Positions 17,364 through 26,785 are shown, numbered from the stretch's first letter. The stretch is 64,000 nt of DNA from an uncultured Shimia sp. (GCF_947498095.1 NZ_CANMJE010000003.1:1-64000); one strand, 5' to 3'. A program made the numbers and translations. The notes: generated by a model from the letters alone, not told the origin.

Positions 17364-18242
17364 ATGGCACCGAAGTTTGATGTTTATGCCCATGTTACCG
17401 ACACCATTATTGCAGAGATCGAGGCTGGCACACCGCCATGGCGCAAGCCGTGGACCGGAAGTGCGTCCGGCATTGCCCTGCCGACCCGACACAACGGCGA
17501 GGAGTATCGCGGGATTAATGTTCTGATGCTCTGGGTCATGGCGGCGAAGCATGGCTATGTGTCCAGCCGCTGGATGACCTACAAACAGGCGCAGGAGCTA
17601 GATGGTCAGGTCCGCAAAGGTGAGACGTCGTCCACCGTGGTCAAATACGGGACGTTCACCCGAGAGAACGAACTGGGCATCGAGGAGGAGCTGCCCTATG
17701 CGCGCGCCTACCGCGTGTTCAATGCGGAACAGATCGAAGGCTTGCCCGAGGACTACTATGTCCGGCCTGAGGCCCCGCGTGACCTTGGCACGGTGGCGGA
17801 TCCTGAGCTTGAGGCGTTTTTCAGCCGCTCAGGGGCGGAGATCCTCACCAGCGACGACCCGCGCGCCTATTACAGCCCCGCGAAAGATCACATCCACATG
17901 CCGCCAGTTGCCACGTTTCACAATGCGGCAGGCTATTATGGAACATTGGCCCATGAGGTGATCCACTGGACAGGCAGCGAAAAGCGGCTGGAGCGGATCA
18001 AGAAGTTTGCGAACCGTGAGGCCTATGCTTTTGAAGAGCTGGTGGCGGAAATCGGCGCTTGTTTCCTCGGAGCTCAGATTGGGGTTGCGCCGGAAATCGA
18101 CCAAAGCGCCGCCTATGTCGAAGGGTGGTTGAAAGCGCTCAAAGAAGACAAACGGGCGATTTTCCGCGCGGCGTCCGAGGCGCAGAAGGCAACCGACTTT
18201 GTTTTGCACGCAGCAGGTCAAGGCGAGGAGGAGGCGGCATGA
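17364..18242 (+). CDS. ardC: ArdC-like antirestriction protein with zincin domain
   Basis: A 292-residue ArdC-family (DUF1738-type) protein. The N-terminal ssDNA-binding half begins VYAHVTDTIIAEIEAGTPPWRKPW and has the typical YRGINVLML. The C-terminal metallopeptidase-like half has zinc motif HEVIH (His197, Glu198, His201) within GTLAHEVIHWTGS. Conjugative plasmids use ArdC to protect incoming single-stranded DNA from host restriction. A strong GAGGAGG ribosome site precedes the ATG. Its stop overlaps the next small gene by 4 nt, so it leads a short operon. The leading-region position near mob genes fits early expression in the recipient. Confidence 0.88.
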   Translation: MAPKFDVYAHVTDTIIAEIEAGTPPWRKPWTGSASGIALPTRHNGEEYRGINVLMLWVMAAKHGYVSSRWMTYKQAQELDGQVRKGETSSTVVKYGTFTRENELGIEEELPYARAYRVFNAEQIEGLPEDYYVRPEAPRDLGTVADPELEAFFSRSGAEILTSDDPRAYYSPAKDHIHMPPVATFHNAAGYYGTLAHEVIHWTGSEKRLERIKKFANREAYAFEELVAEIGACFLGAQIGVAPEIDQSAAYVEGWLKALKEDKRAIFRAASEAQKATDFVLHAAGQGEEEAA

Positions 18243-18442
18243 TCCCTGATTTTCACAGCGATGATTTTGCGACGGCGCGTCTGGAAGACACCGTCAGCCT
18301 GCGAAGCGCAGCCCGCGAGGCGCGCGCCACGCTTTATGCGGTATTGAACCGGCTGGAACTGAACGATCTGGACGGCGAGGAGCAGCCCTATATCGACGAT
18401 TGTCTTGGGGCTCTCGCAATCCTTGAGGAGGCGTTGCGATGA
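18239..18442 (+). CDS. Small acidic hypothetical protein
   Basis: A 67-residue protein whose ATG overlaps the ardC stop by 4 nt and whose stop overlaps the next start by 4 nt. It is acidic and alpha-helical (LRSAAREARATLYAVLNRLEL) with no Cys. Tight coupling supports it as a real gene of the ArdC operon. The function is unknown. Confidence 0.65.
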   Translation: MIPDFHSDDFATARLEDTVSLRSAAREARATLYAVLNRLELNDLDGEEQPYIDDCLGALAILEEALR

Positions 18443-18663
18443 CTGTGGAAGAGATCAAAGCAGCAGTGGACGCGGGCAACCGCGTTCACTGGGTCAACAG
18501 CGGATATATGGTGACGCGTGATGGCCTCGGGCAATACCTCATCACCTTCACGCGGAACGGGTCTGCTATTGGTTTGACCAGTCTGGATGGCACCCGCCTG
18601 AACGGCAAGCCTGACGAATTTTTCATCGAAGAAAGCGCCGAGGTTTGCCATGCAGTATTCTGA
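18439..18663 (+). CDS. Small hypothetical protein of the ArdC operon
   Basis: A 74-residue protein, coupled by 4-nt overlap to the gene before and 14-nt overlap to the one after. It begins with a short helix (EEIKAAVDAG) and continues as likely beta strands (VHWVNSGYMVTRDGLGQYLI). It resembles small plasmid proteins of unknown role that travel with ArdC. No motif is recognised. Confidence 0.65.
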   Translation: MTVEEIKAAVDAGNRVHWVNSGYMVTRDGLGQYLITFTRNGSAIGLTSLDGTRLNGKPDEFFIEESAEVCHAVF

Positions 18664-18931
18664 CATCAGGCAGGCGGCCCTAGAGGGCCGCGCCAGCGTG
18701 CATCTGCATGGGTTCTGCAATCTGCCCGATGGCGGGCAGGAGTACTGTGATGATCCAGCACTGATCGATGGCTGGGCGATCTATGTCAGGGTTGAGACCC
18801 CGGACGACCCGCAACAGCCCTTTGATCTGTACGAGCTGCCCGATCATCAAACCTATGCCAGCGCCGAAGGCGCGGCCCGCGCAATAGCGCTGCAATTGCT
18901 TGGCGATGCTGAGGCGTGGAACCACGACTAG
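18650..18931 (+). CDS. Small acidic hypothetical protein of the ArdC operon
   Basis: A 93-residue acidic protein, last of the four coupled genes that start with ardC. Mostly predicted beta structure (DGWAIYVRVETP) with a C-terminal helix (EGAARAIALQLLG). No known family is recognised. Two GC hairpins follow directly (18955-18990). Confidence 0.65.
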   Translation: MQYSDIRQAALEGRASVHLHGFCNLPDGGQEYCDDPALIDGWAIYVRVETPDDPQQPFDLYELPDHQTYASAEGAARAIALQLLGDAEAWNHD

Positions 18932-18954
18932 GGGTGTCATGCCTTGCGCATGTG

Positions 18955-18990
18955 GCCGGGCTCTGCCCGGCGGTCGCAGCCTATGGCTGC
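18955..18990 (+). terminator. Tandem GC hairpins after the ArdC operon
   Basis: GCCGGGC (18955-18961) pairs with GCCCGGC (18965-18971) across TCT, and GCAGCC (18976-18981) pairs with GGCTGC (18985-18990) across TAT. There is no T run, so termination may need Rho, or the hairpins may be part of the adjacent origin-of-transfer region. Confidence 0.5.
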
Positions 18991-19000
18991 TCCAAACGGA

Positions 19001-19072
19001 ATACAGGCAGTTGGTGCAATATTATAATATTGAATCAATTGTGGCGAAATGCCATAACAAGGCTGCCTGTAT
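19001..19072. promoter_or_regulatory. Candidate oriT or mob promoter region with nested inverted repeats
   Basis: ATACAGGCAG (19001-19010) is mirrored by CTGCCTGTAT (19063-19072). Between them is a perfect 16-bp AT palindrome CAATATTATAATATTG (19017-19032), which contains TATAAT. The place just before mobC and the relaxase is where oriT usually lies in MOBP elements. A related CAATATTATAA box is found in front of the virB operon (37670). Whether this is a nick region, an operator or both cannot be told by eye. Confidence 0.5.
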
Positions 19073-19105
19073 GATGCTGGCAAGAAATAGGGATGATTAC
19101 TTCAC

Positions 19106-19696
19106 ATGGGGCGACCGCGCGCACCACGGCATAAGCGACTAACGCAAAACCAGCGTTTTGCTATCGTGCGCAAGCGTGCGGAGGGGGTGCCGATCGAAGA
19201 TCTTGCCCACGAATTCGGTGTCACGACCCGCAGCATCTTCTATACGTTGAAGGCCGACCAAAGCCGCAAGTTGGATGCACGCGTGCGTTCAGAACTAGTG
19301 AATGTCCGGCTCACGGCAAAAGAGCTTGCGGGCTTCGATGCGGTATTGACGCGGCATGATATCAACAGCCGGGCGGAGGGGTTGCGGCGGCTGATCCATG
19401 CCTCAAACGATCTCTTTGTTCCCGACGATGAACTGGCCAATCAGATGCAGGGGCTGTCGGCATCGCTCAATCGCACCGGCAACAACATCAACCAGATTGC
19501 ACAGCGCCTGAACGAGGCAAAGCGCCAGGGCAAGACACCGCCCTATGGCAATTCTGCCCATGCCCAAGTCCGCGCCTTAGCCGGGCTGATCTTCGATATT
19601 GCGGACCAGGTTCAGGACATGGCGCAGCGCCGCCGAAGTGCGCTGTCTGGCGAGGTTGCCCGAGTTCTGGGAGGCTTTGCCGATGGCCCGGAATAG
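19106..19696 (+). CDS. mobC: MobC-like relaxosome accessory protein
   Basis: A 196-residue basic protein. The N-terminal 60 residues form a helix-turn-helix (AEGVPIEDLAHEFGVTTRS). The middle resembles the MobC/MbeC family (VNVRLTAKELAGFDAVL), with LSASLNRTGNNINQIAQRLNEA as the conserved helical signature. MobC proteins bind oriT and help the relaxase open the DNA. The stop lies inside the start of the relaxase gene (14-nt overlap), so they form one operon. The extra HTH at the front is longer than in plasmid MobC and could bind the palindrome upstream. Confidence 0.82.
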   Translation: MGRPRAPRHKRLTQNQRFAIVRKRAEGVPIEDLAHEFGVTTRSIFYTLKADQSRKLDARVRSELVNVRLTAKELAGFDAVLTRHDINSRAEGLRRLIHASNDLFVPDDELANQMQGLSASLNRTGNNINQIAQRLNEAKRQGKTPPYGNSAHAQVRALAGLIFDIADQVQDMAQRRRSALSGEVARVLGGFADGPE

Positions 19697-21491
19697 CGCC
19701 GTTGCCGCCGCGCAGGAGGCCTTCTTTGATGGCGACTGGAGCCGCATTCGCGGCAGCGTCCCCCGCGCACGTGCCAAGCAGATGGCGCGCGCCGCCATGG
19801 GGCATTCCCCCGCGATCTTCAAAGCCATTCGAGACGGCGGCACACACAACAAAACGCAGCTGGGCAACCAGCTGGAATACCTGACCACCAAGTCGAGCTT
19901 TATCATCGACAGCCGTGGCACCTATGACGGTCAGAGCATTCTGTCAGCCAAAGAGATCGAGCAGGTCACACGCCGGTTTTCAGCGCAGTGGAACGAGGGC
20001 TTTCATCCCAAGCTGGGGCACACTTCTCATTTGTTGATGGCCTTCCCGATTGGCACGCGTGGCGAGGATGTTGCCGAGATCACGCGCGAGATTTGCGAGC
20101 GGTTCTTTCAAGGCGACGGCAGCCATTTTGACTACATCGCCGCCGTGCATGAGGACCGGGATCACCCTCACGCCCATATCGTTCTGAATCGGCGCAGCAA
20201 GGACGGTGAATTCTTCTTTCTGAAAGAAGGGCACCACTTCAACTACGACAGTTTTCGCGAAGCGATGGTGGAGGTGTCGGACCGCTATGGGCTGCGGCTT
20301 GAGGCAACGCGAAAGCTCGAACGTGGGATCACGACAAAAAGGCCAAGCGATGTTGACCAACGTCGCGCGGAAGCCACGGGCCAGAAGCCGACCGAGCGCG
20401 AGCGCGTGGGCTCCGAGCTGGACCGCGCCTTGGCGGACATGGCGCAGAACGCGCGGCTCTATCGCGGTTTAGCAGCCGAAGCTTCGCGCGAGAACCAGCA
20501 CGACATCGCGGCGGCTCTGGACAAGGCCGCGACGCTCTTGGCGCAGGGCAAACCGATTGAAGCAGATGGAAAGGTATATGGTATGGCCGAAGAACAGCAT
20601 TCGTTTGATGAGGTCGTGGATGCCTTTCACGACAAGATCAACCAAGCTGAACGCATCGTAGCGGACGCCCCGGTGGAGCGGCGTGCGGCGCTGGAGCATG
20701 AGCTGAACGACATCTATCGCTCTTTGTCGCATCTCAGCCCAATGGGAACGCAGTCCCACACCTTGCTTGAAGACGCGTCCCAAAGTGGGATCTATTCGGC
20801 CGGGAATATTCAGGCCGACGCCCAAGGCGCTTTGCAGGATTCAGCTCTTTCCGAACGTCTTCACGAGGCTTTAAAAGGCACCGGCATTGACGCGCAGGAG
20901 GTGACACGTCGTGTCGAAATCGGCGCGGGCAACGCCGCGCTCGAGCAGCAATGGCTTGGACAGGATCTGAAGGCGATTGCCGAGAAGGACGGCTTTGACC
21001 TATCGCGCGCCGATGAGCTCGAAAAAGCGATCGACCGCCTGGACCAGGTGCACAGTGATCTGGGCCGTGTGTTGGCAGATGCTGAGGTTCTTAAAGACAG
21101 TGGGACGGTGGAGACCGACCGGCAGGAAGCCATCATCGACCAGCTGCCGCCGACCACTGCTGAAATCCTGAGCCGTATGAGGGACGACCCAACCGCAGAA
21201 CCATTCCGAAACGATCAGGAACGCGAGACCTTGCGTGCTGAGATGGAGAAACTGGTCGGTGAAGAGGGTACCCCGGACTTGGCGATTGGCGATGAGACCA
21301 CGCTGGAGGAACATATCGAAGACCGTCTGGACCGGCTTTATGCGGCCAAGGCCTATCTGCAGAGCGATGCCGCTCTGGCGAACAGTGTGGCGATGGAGCA
21401 CGTCCTCGACGAGATCGCCAATGAAGAAATTGATGTTCAACGCGAGCGGCATGTCGATGCCGACGGCGAGAAGGGTGTGACGCATGGGTAA
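19683..21491 (+). CDS. MOBP-family relaxase
   Basis: A 602-residue relaxase counted from ATG 19683, chosen because it overlaps mobC and removes 28 implausible residues. Motif I has the likely nucleophile Tyr66 in LEYLTTK. Motif III, HEDRDHPHAHIVLNRR, gives the metal-binding His161, His163 and His165. The C-terminal 300 residues are helical and acidic and may serve as secretion signal or partner-binding region. It nicks at oriT, stays bound to the 5' end and is exported with the strand by VirD4 and the VirB channel. It overlaps virD4 by 8 nt. Confidence 0.9.
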   Translation: MARNSAVAAAQEAFFDGDWSRIRGSVPRARAKQMARAAMGHSPAIFKAIRDGGTHNKTQLGNQLEYLTTKSSFIIDSRGTYDGQSILSAKEIEQVTRRFSAQWNEGFHPKLGHTSHLLMAFPIGTRGEDVAEITREICERFFQGDGSHFDYIAAVHEDRDHPHAHIVLNRRSKDGEFFFLKEGHHFNYDSFREAMVEVSDRYGLRLEATRKLERGITTKRPSDVDQRRAEATGQKPTERERVGSELDRALADMAQNARLYRGLAAEASRENQHDIAAALDKAATLLAQGKPIEADGKVYGMAEEQHSFDEVVDAFHDKINQAERIVADAPVERRAALEHELNDIYRSLSHLSPMGTQSHTLLEDASQSGIYSAGNIQADAQGALQDSALSERLHEALKGTGIDAQEVTRRVEIGAGNAALEQQWLGQDLKAIAEKDGFDLSRADELEKAIDRLDQVHSDLGRVLADAEVLKDSGTVETDRQEAIIDQLPPTTAEILSRMRDDPTAEPFRNDQERETLRAEMEKLVGEEGTPDLAIGDETTLEEHIEDRLDRLYAAKAYLQSDAALANSVAMEHVLDEIANEEIDVQRERHVDADGEKGVTHG

Positions 21492-23376
21492 GACGCGGAT
21501 CGCAATTGGCGTCATGAGCTTTGCTCTTCTCGGCGCTGCTTTGGGCTATGTGCTGGCCTCCGCCTATCTGACTTTCCACTGGTTCGGGGTCGGCGCGGAT
21601 ATCGATTTCCTGATGCTGGCGCGCAGCTACGGGGTTCTTCGAACAACCCATCCCGACGATATGCAGATTGTTCACTTGATCGTGGGGATCAGCACTTGCG
21701 CCGGTGTTTTGCTTAGCGCTGTGTTGATGAACGACGCGCTGACTAAATTTGGGGAAACCAACTGGCAGCACATGTCCGAGATGAAGCGCAACGGTTTCTT
21801 CGGCAAGCCTGGCCACGGCTTTGTTCTCGGTAAAATGGGTAAGCCCAGGAGCCGCAAACCCTTCGTGATGTCCAAGGTGTTCCCCCATGCCCTGATCGTC
21901 GCCCCGACCGGACGCGGCAAAACGACGGGGTTTGTCATCCCGAACCTTCTGACCTATCAGGGCAGTGCGGTGGTGCTCGACGTAAAAGGCGAAAACTTCG
22001 AAGCAACATCGCGCCACAGGGCAGCGCAGGGCGACAAGGTTTTTCGGTTCGCGCCCACTGACTGGAAGGATGGCCGCTCGCACCGATACAATCCTTTGCT
22101 GCGGATCTCGGCGCTGGAAAACGTCGACCGCCAGCAAATGGAGCTGCAGCTCTTGGCCTCATTGTTCCTCCAAGCTGATAACGACCGAGTTCAAGGACTC
22201 CTCGATGGCGGCATCGACCTATTTGTGGCGGCAGGGCTTTTGGCGTTTGAGCGCAAGCGGCCGACCCTGGGCGAGATTTACCGCATCACCGCATCTGGCG
22301 GGGACAAGCAGAAGGAATATCGCCGCCGAGCCGACGAAGCCGTTAATCCAGCTGCCAAGCTGATCTTCATGCGCATGGCCTCGACCAACAACGACACGCT
22401 CACCTCTTATCTGTCGCTCTTGATGACGTCCGGCCTGAAGCAGTGGTCAAACCCCGCCATCGACCGTGCGACCGCAACGTCAGACTTCGATTTCCGCGAC
22501 ATCCGAAAATCGCCGTTTTCGGTTTATCTAGTGGTCGAACCGCTGATGGTAAAACCGCTCGCGCCGTTGATCCGCTTGTTCTTCTCGGATTTGCTGGCAT
22601 CGCTTCAGGATCATGAACCCGGCAAAGACGAACCCTGGCCGGTGATGATCATGCTCGATGAGTTCAACCGCTTGGGAAAAATGCCGATCGTGCTCGACAG
22701 CATCGAAACTCTGCGCTCCTACCGCGCAAATCTCGCGATCGTCACCCAGACCATCCCTGCGCTTGATGAAATTTACGGTGAAAATGCCCGGCGTGCCCTG
22801 CAGGGCAACGCGGGCATCAAGCTCTATCTGACGCCCTCAGATGAAAAGACCATCGAAGAGCTCAGCAAAGCCGTCGGCAAAACCACCAAGCGTGTTGTGA
22901 CTCGCTCGCGCTCGGTCGGTCGCAACCCTTTTGCCGGGCGCAGCATGTCTGAACGGACCGAAGAAACCGCGTTGCTGCCCGAGGATAAGGCGCGACGCAT
23001 GGATCTTGATGACATCGTTCTGGTGGTTGACGCGCAAATGCCGGTGCGCGCCAAGCGGATCAAATACTATGATGACCGGTTCTTTAAGCAGATCTTCGAT
23101 AAGCAGGCTGGGAATCTGCCTTACCCCTCAGCGGGGGACCAGATGCGCGGGCTGCAAGGGCAGATCAAGGCGCTGGAGGCAAAGATTGGAGCGCTGGAGG
23201 TGCCAAGAGAGGCTGCCGTTGATGCCTTTGAAGTTTGCGGGAAACGGCGCGATGAGATTGAAGAATTGGCGTCCGGCAATCAAAATGCACAGTCAGCTGC
23301 TCAGGCCAGTTTGGGTGACTATCAGGCAGGAACTGAAAGGGTGGGAAGGTTTATGGAAGAGGCCGCTCGGGGATGA
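21484..23376 (+). CDS. virD4: VirD4/TraG type IV coupling protein
   Basis: A 630-residue inner-membrane ATPase that links the relaxosome to the secretion channel. Two N-terminal membrane helices (about 8-30 and 62-82) are followed by Walker A APTGRGKT (140-147), and later Walker B IMLDEFNRLG. The motor region continues with TLRSYRANLAIVTQTIPALDE, typical for the family. The last 70 residues are a coiled, charged tail. It starts inside the relaxase gene, completing a mobC-relaxase-virD4 operon. The Gabija pair begins about 170 nt later. Confidence 0.94.
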   Translation: MGKTRIAIGVMSFALLGAALGYVLASAYLTFHWFGVGADIDFLMLARSYGVLRTTHPDDMQIVHLIVGISTCAGVLLSAVLMNDALTKFGETNWQHMSEMKRNGFFGKPGHGFVLGKMGKPRSRKPFVMSKVFPHALIVAPTGRGKTTGFVIPNLLTYQGSAVVLDVKGENFEATSRHRAAQGDKVFRFAPTDWKDGRSHRYNPLLRISALENVDRQQMELQLLASLFLQADNDRVQGLLDGGIDLFVAAGLLAFERKRPTLGEIYRITASGGDKQKEYRRRADEAVNPAAKLIFMRMASTNNDTLTSYLSLLMTSGLKQWSNPAIDRATATSDFDFRDIRKSPFSVYLVVEPLMVKPLAPLIRLFFSDLLASLQDHEPGKDEPWPVMIMLDEFNRLGKMPIVLDSIETLRSYRANLAIVTQTIPALDEIYGENARRALQGNAGIKLYLTPSDEKTIEELSKAVGKTTKRVVTRSRSVGRNPFAGRSMSERTEETALLPEDKARRMDLDDIVLVVDAQMPVRAKRIKYYDDRFFKQIFDKQAGNLPYPSAGDQMRGLQGQIKALEAKIGALEVPREAAVDAFEVCGKRRDEIEELASGNQNAQSAAQASLGDYQAGTERVGRFMEEAARG

Positions 23377-23547
23377 CGGGCTGAGAGATGCTTTTCGCTT
23401 CACAAGAGCTATTCACGCACCGGATAGAACTGAACTGGCGTTCAATCGATTGACAGAGCTAGTAGGTACATGAATTCAAGTAAGGTCTTATGCTTCTTCG
23501 GCTTCTCCGCTAGGTTGTGAAGAATCTGGTTCGGGAAGCTCAGTATT

Positions 23548-25278
23548 TTGCCCAAAATTGTCTACTTAAACGTTCAAAACTTCAGATCGATAAAAGAGTT
23601 GTCGTGGAGGCCTAACCACGGCATGAATTGTCTGATCGGGGTCGGAGACAGCGGTAAGACCACAGTGTTGGACGCAATTGACTACTGTCTTGGTGCGAGA
23701 CGTTCCGTGCAGTTTTCTGATTACGATTTTCACAAGACCGACACCAGCGAGCCAATAAAGATCTTGGCCGCACTTGGTGCACTTGAACCGTCACTTCTCT
23801 CAATTGATGCCTACAGCGACTATTTTTGCGGCTACAACCCGACTACGGGAAAATTTGAAGATGAGCCTGGCCACGGATTAGAAACAATTTTGGTGCTCCG
23901 ACTGAAGGTTGAAAAAGACCTAGAACCACAATGGTCACTTTTGTCGAAGCGGGCGAAGGCTAAGGGTGTCGAGCGAAATCTACGGTGGGAGGATCGCCAA
24001 ACTTCCTCCCCATTGCGACTCGGGGATCACCCCGACTGGCACCTCGCATGGCGACGTGGTGCGCTGTTTGAAAGGCTGACGGATGAAAAGCTGGCTCTAA
24101 CGGAGGGCTTGTCCGATGCCGCTCGAAAAGCCCGAGCAGACTTTGGCAGTACAGCAAACAAGGAACTGACGGACAGCCTCGATGTGGTGAAGAAGTCTGC
24201 CGATGAGTTGGGCGTACCGACGGCTGGGGCGGTACACGCGCTACTCGATGCGAACTCAGTGAAGTTTGGCACGGGAGCGATTGCGCTGCATGACGCGAAC
24301 AACATACCGCTTTCATCTTTGGGTACTGGATCAAAACGCCTGCTGGTTGCAGGCTTGGCAAGAAAAGTCGCATCATTCGCTAGCATCGCCTTGGTTGATG
24401 AGTTGGAAACGGGTCTGGAACCGCATCGGATACGAAGCTTGCTCAACACGCTGGGTGCGAAAGACACGTCGGCCACCCAACAGGTTTACGCAACGACCCA
24501 TTCGCCAGTTGTTTTGAGAGAGCTAGACCACACCCAGTTGACGTTGCTGCGTGTTGACAAAACCACCGGAAAACACCGGGCCCATTCCGCTTCTGGGAGT
24601 GCTCAGGGATTGCTGAGAAGTAACCCAGAGGCTTTTCTGGCGAAGCGAGTAATCGTTTGCGAAGGCAAATCTGAAATGGGCTTCATAAGGGGGTTTGATC
24701 AGCACAGTAGCGGGTGTGGAAACGTCTCAATGGAAGCGCTTGGAACAGTGCTAGTTGACGGAGGTGGAGCCAAAAAGGTGCTTTCTCCAGCGAATGAACT
24801 CCTCCGCCTCGGGTACAATGTATCAATTTTCATGGATAGTGACGTTCCTCTAGAGGCCGCTGATGAAGAGGCTTTTGTTACTGGAGGAGGCACGGTATTC
24901 AAGTGGCCAAACCAATGTGCTCTCGAAGATGCAATTTTCCGGTGTGCCACCGGGCAGGTCATTGCGGCGTTGTTGGACTACGCCGTTTCGTTACCAAACG
25001 GTGACAAGGTCGACGCGCAGATTTGTACGGCATCAAAAAACCAATTCAATCTGGCTCAAGCAAAGAATTGGGCGGAAACAAATGCGCTTCAGCCTGCAAC
25101 CGCTGGCATACTGGGCCAGGCAGCGCGTAGTGGAGACGGTTGGTTCAAGCGGATTGCGCCATATGAACATGTAGCAAAGAACATTTTAGCTCCCAGTTAT
25201 TCCTCGCTACATGCCGATCTGACGGGCATCACTACAGCGTTGATGAATTGGGCTTGGGGTCACAATGACCGAACCTGA
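23548..25278 (+). CDS. gajA: GajA, OLD-family ATPase-nuclease of a Gabija system
   Basis: A 576-residue protein, close to the usual GajA length. The ABC-like ATPase has Walker A GVGDSGKT (31-38), signature LGTGSKRLL (259-266-region) and Walker B LVDELETGLEP (Asp284, Glu285). The C-terminal TOPRIM nuclease domain shows Glu372 in VCEGKSE and Asp430/Asp432 in MDSD. GajA is a site-specific nicking nuclease held back by nucleotides and released when phage replication depletes them. The start appears to be TTG at 23548. It overlaps gajB by 14 nt. The pair lies between virD4 and the virB operon, as an insertion in the transfer region. Confidence 0.85.
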   Translation: MPKIVYLNVQNFRSIKELSWRPNHGMNCLIGVGDSGKTTVLDAIDYCLGARRSVQFSDYDFHKTDTSEPIKILAALGALEPSLLSIDAYSDYFCGYNPTTGKFEDEPGHGLETILVLRLKVEKDLEPQWSLLSKRAKAKGVERNLRWEDRQTSSPLRLGDHPDWHLAWRRGALFERLTDEKLALTEGLSDAARKARADFGSTANKELTDSLDVVKKSADELGVPTAGAVHALLDANSVKFGTGAIALHDANNIPLSSLGTGSKRLLVAGLARKVASFASIALVDELETGLEPHRIRSLLNTLGAKDTSATQQVYATTHSPVVLRELDHTQLTLLRVDKTTGKHRAHSASGSAQGLLRSNPEAFLAKRVIVCEGKSEMGFIRGFDQHSSGCGNVSMEALGTVLVDGGGAKKVLSPANELLRLGYNVSIFMDSDVPLEAADEEAFVTGGGTVFKWPNQCALEDAIFRCATGQVIAALLDYAVSLPNGDKVDAQICTASKNQFNLAQAKNWAETNALQPATAGILGQAARSGDGWFKRIAPYEHVAKNILAPSYSSLHADLTGITTALMNWAWGHNDRT

Positions 25279-26671
25279 TCCTCTCCAGATATCAAAAGGG
25301 TGCATACAGGCTCCCGCTGGATGCGGAAAAACCCACCTAATTGCGGAAAGTTTAAAGCGCTGTAAAACTGAGAAACCAGTCCTCGTTTTGACTCATACGA
25401 ATGCGGCGGTTGCGGCGCTTCGGCAGAGGCTGGACAAGGGTGAAGTACCTCGATCTAGCTATCGTCTCGCGACCATTGACGGTTGGGCTATGAGACTGGT
25501 CGGCATGTTTCCATTGAGAAGCGCCGCAGACCCATCCATTTTGCAGCTGTCCAACCCAGGAACTGATTATCCTGCTATAAAGCAGGCTGCCCTCGGTTTG
25601 CTGCAAGGACGCCATATCGACAACCTTCTTGCCGCAAACTACTCTCGCCTACTAGTCGACGAATACCAAGACTGCTTGAGCGCCCAGCACCGAATTATAT
25701 GTGAACTTGCGAGAGTGCTGCCGACTTGCATTTTCGGCGATGTCCTTCAAGGGATATTCGATTTTGGGGACACACAGGTAGACTGGAACGCCGAAGTTCT
25801 TCAGGATTTTCCGTTGGTAAGTGAGCTATCTACACCGTGGCGCTGGAACCTTGCCGGGGCTGGATCATTGGGCCGGTGGCTGCTGGACTTGCGACCAATA
25901 CTTCTGAGGGGTGGCCAAATTGACCTCACTACGGCTCCATCAGAATTGGAATGGGTACCCATTGCAGGAGATCAGGATTTCGAAAAAATTCTTGCGGCAA
26001 CTCATGGTACGTCAAAGGACATCGAGAGCTCGCTGATTATTTGCAGCAGCCGCAACCGTCAGAGGCAACAACAAATCGCTCAGTTTACAAAAGGTGCGTC
26101 AGTCGTAGAGAATGCGGACCTTACGGACCTAGTTTCTTTTGCTCGTCGTTTCGATTTTGCCTCTCCCAACGCCACCGCAGAATTGCTCAAAGAAGCCGCA
26201 AGCGTTCTTCGCGGAATAAGCGCGACCGAAATGTTAGCGAGAATTGTCTCACTAAAGGCAGGTACAAACCGGAAGCCAGCCACAGCTCAAGAAATGGCGG
26301 CCCTGAGTTTCGACGCGGAGAAGACCCCTCAAAAGGCGGCGGCCCTCTTGTCAGCTCTGAGCAATCAGTCCGGTGTGTCAGCCTTTAGAGGAGAAGTGTT
26401 TAGAAACCTTCTGAAAGCACTGCACGCATCTGCAAGCGCAAACGACTTTGCGGACATGGTGCTCAAGGCACGAGAGGAGCGGCGCTTTCATAGCCGTGCC
26501 CTCGGAAAAAAATCTGTCGGCAGCACGCTTTTGGTAAAGGGCCTGGAAGCCGATCAGGTCGTAATTGTCGATACACATGAAATGAATGCCAAAAACTTGT
26601 ATGTTGCGCTCACCAGAGGGGCGAAAAGAGTAGTTGTATGCTCAGCATCTCAGTATTTGCCAGCCACATAG
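25265..26671 (+). CDS. gajB: GajB, UvrD-like helicase of a Gabija system
   Basis: A 468-residue superfamily 1 helicase, near the usual GajB length. Motif I QAPAGCGKT (Walker A at 16-23), motif Ia VLTHTNAAVAAL, motif II LLVDEYQD and the C-terminal VALTRGAKRVVV (motif VI) are present. The large 2B-type insertions of true UvrD are missing, as in other GajB proteins. GajB associates with the GajA tetramer and is thought to sense DNA ends made during phage attack. It overlaps gajA, so both are co-translated. It converges with the virB operon, which ends 115 bases further on. Confidence 0.85.
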   Translation: MTEPDPLQISKGCIQAPAGCGKTHLIAESLKRCKTEKPVLVLTHTNAAVAALRQRLDKGEVPRSSYRLATIDGWAMRLVGMFPLRSAADPSILQLSNPGTDYPAIKQAALGLLQGRHIDNLLAANYSRLLVDEYQDCLSAQHRIICELARVLPTCIFGDVLQGIFDFGDTQVDWNAEVLQDFPLVSELSTPWRWNLAGAGSLGRWLLDLRPILLRGGQIDLTTAPSELEWVPIAGDQDFEKILAATHGTSKDIESSLIICSSRNRQRQQQIAQFTKGASVVENADLTDLVSFARRFDFASPNATAELLKEAASVLRGISATEMLARIVSLKAGTNRKPATAQEMAALSFDAEKTPQKAAALLSALSNQSGVSAFRGEVFRNLLKALHASASANDFADMVLKAREERRFHSRALGKKSVGSTLLVKGLEADQVVIVDTHEMNAKNLYVALTRGAKRVVVCSASQYLPAT

Positions 26672-26785
26672 CACGTCAGAACAGTACGCTTCTTGAAAGT
26701 GCTGCGCGTTGCACGAATGGCTGGCCCGGTTAAGCTGCGATTCGGAATCCGAACGGTCGGTGGAGGTCGAATCTGGGCCGAATTC

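Noticed and set aside
17038-17370. Leftward frame of 110 codons before ardC
   Set aside because: Overlaps the ArdC promoter and ribosome site, has chance-like composition and no known relatives.
21133-22137. Long leftward open frame opposite the relaxase and virD4 genes
   Set aside because: Composition rich in His, Arg and Pro and full overlap with two confident genes show it to be a shadow frame.
23377-23547. Small rightward frame after virD4
   Set aside because: It is the continuation of an alternative frame of virD4 with no start signal of its own.
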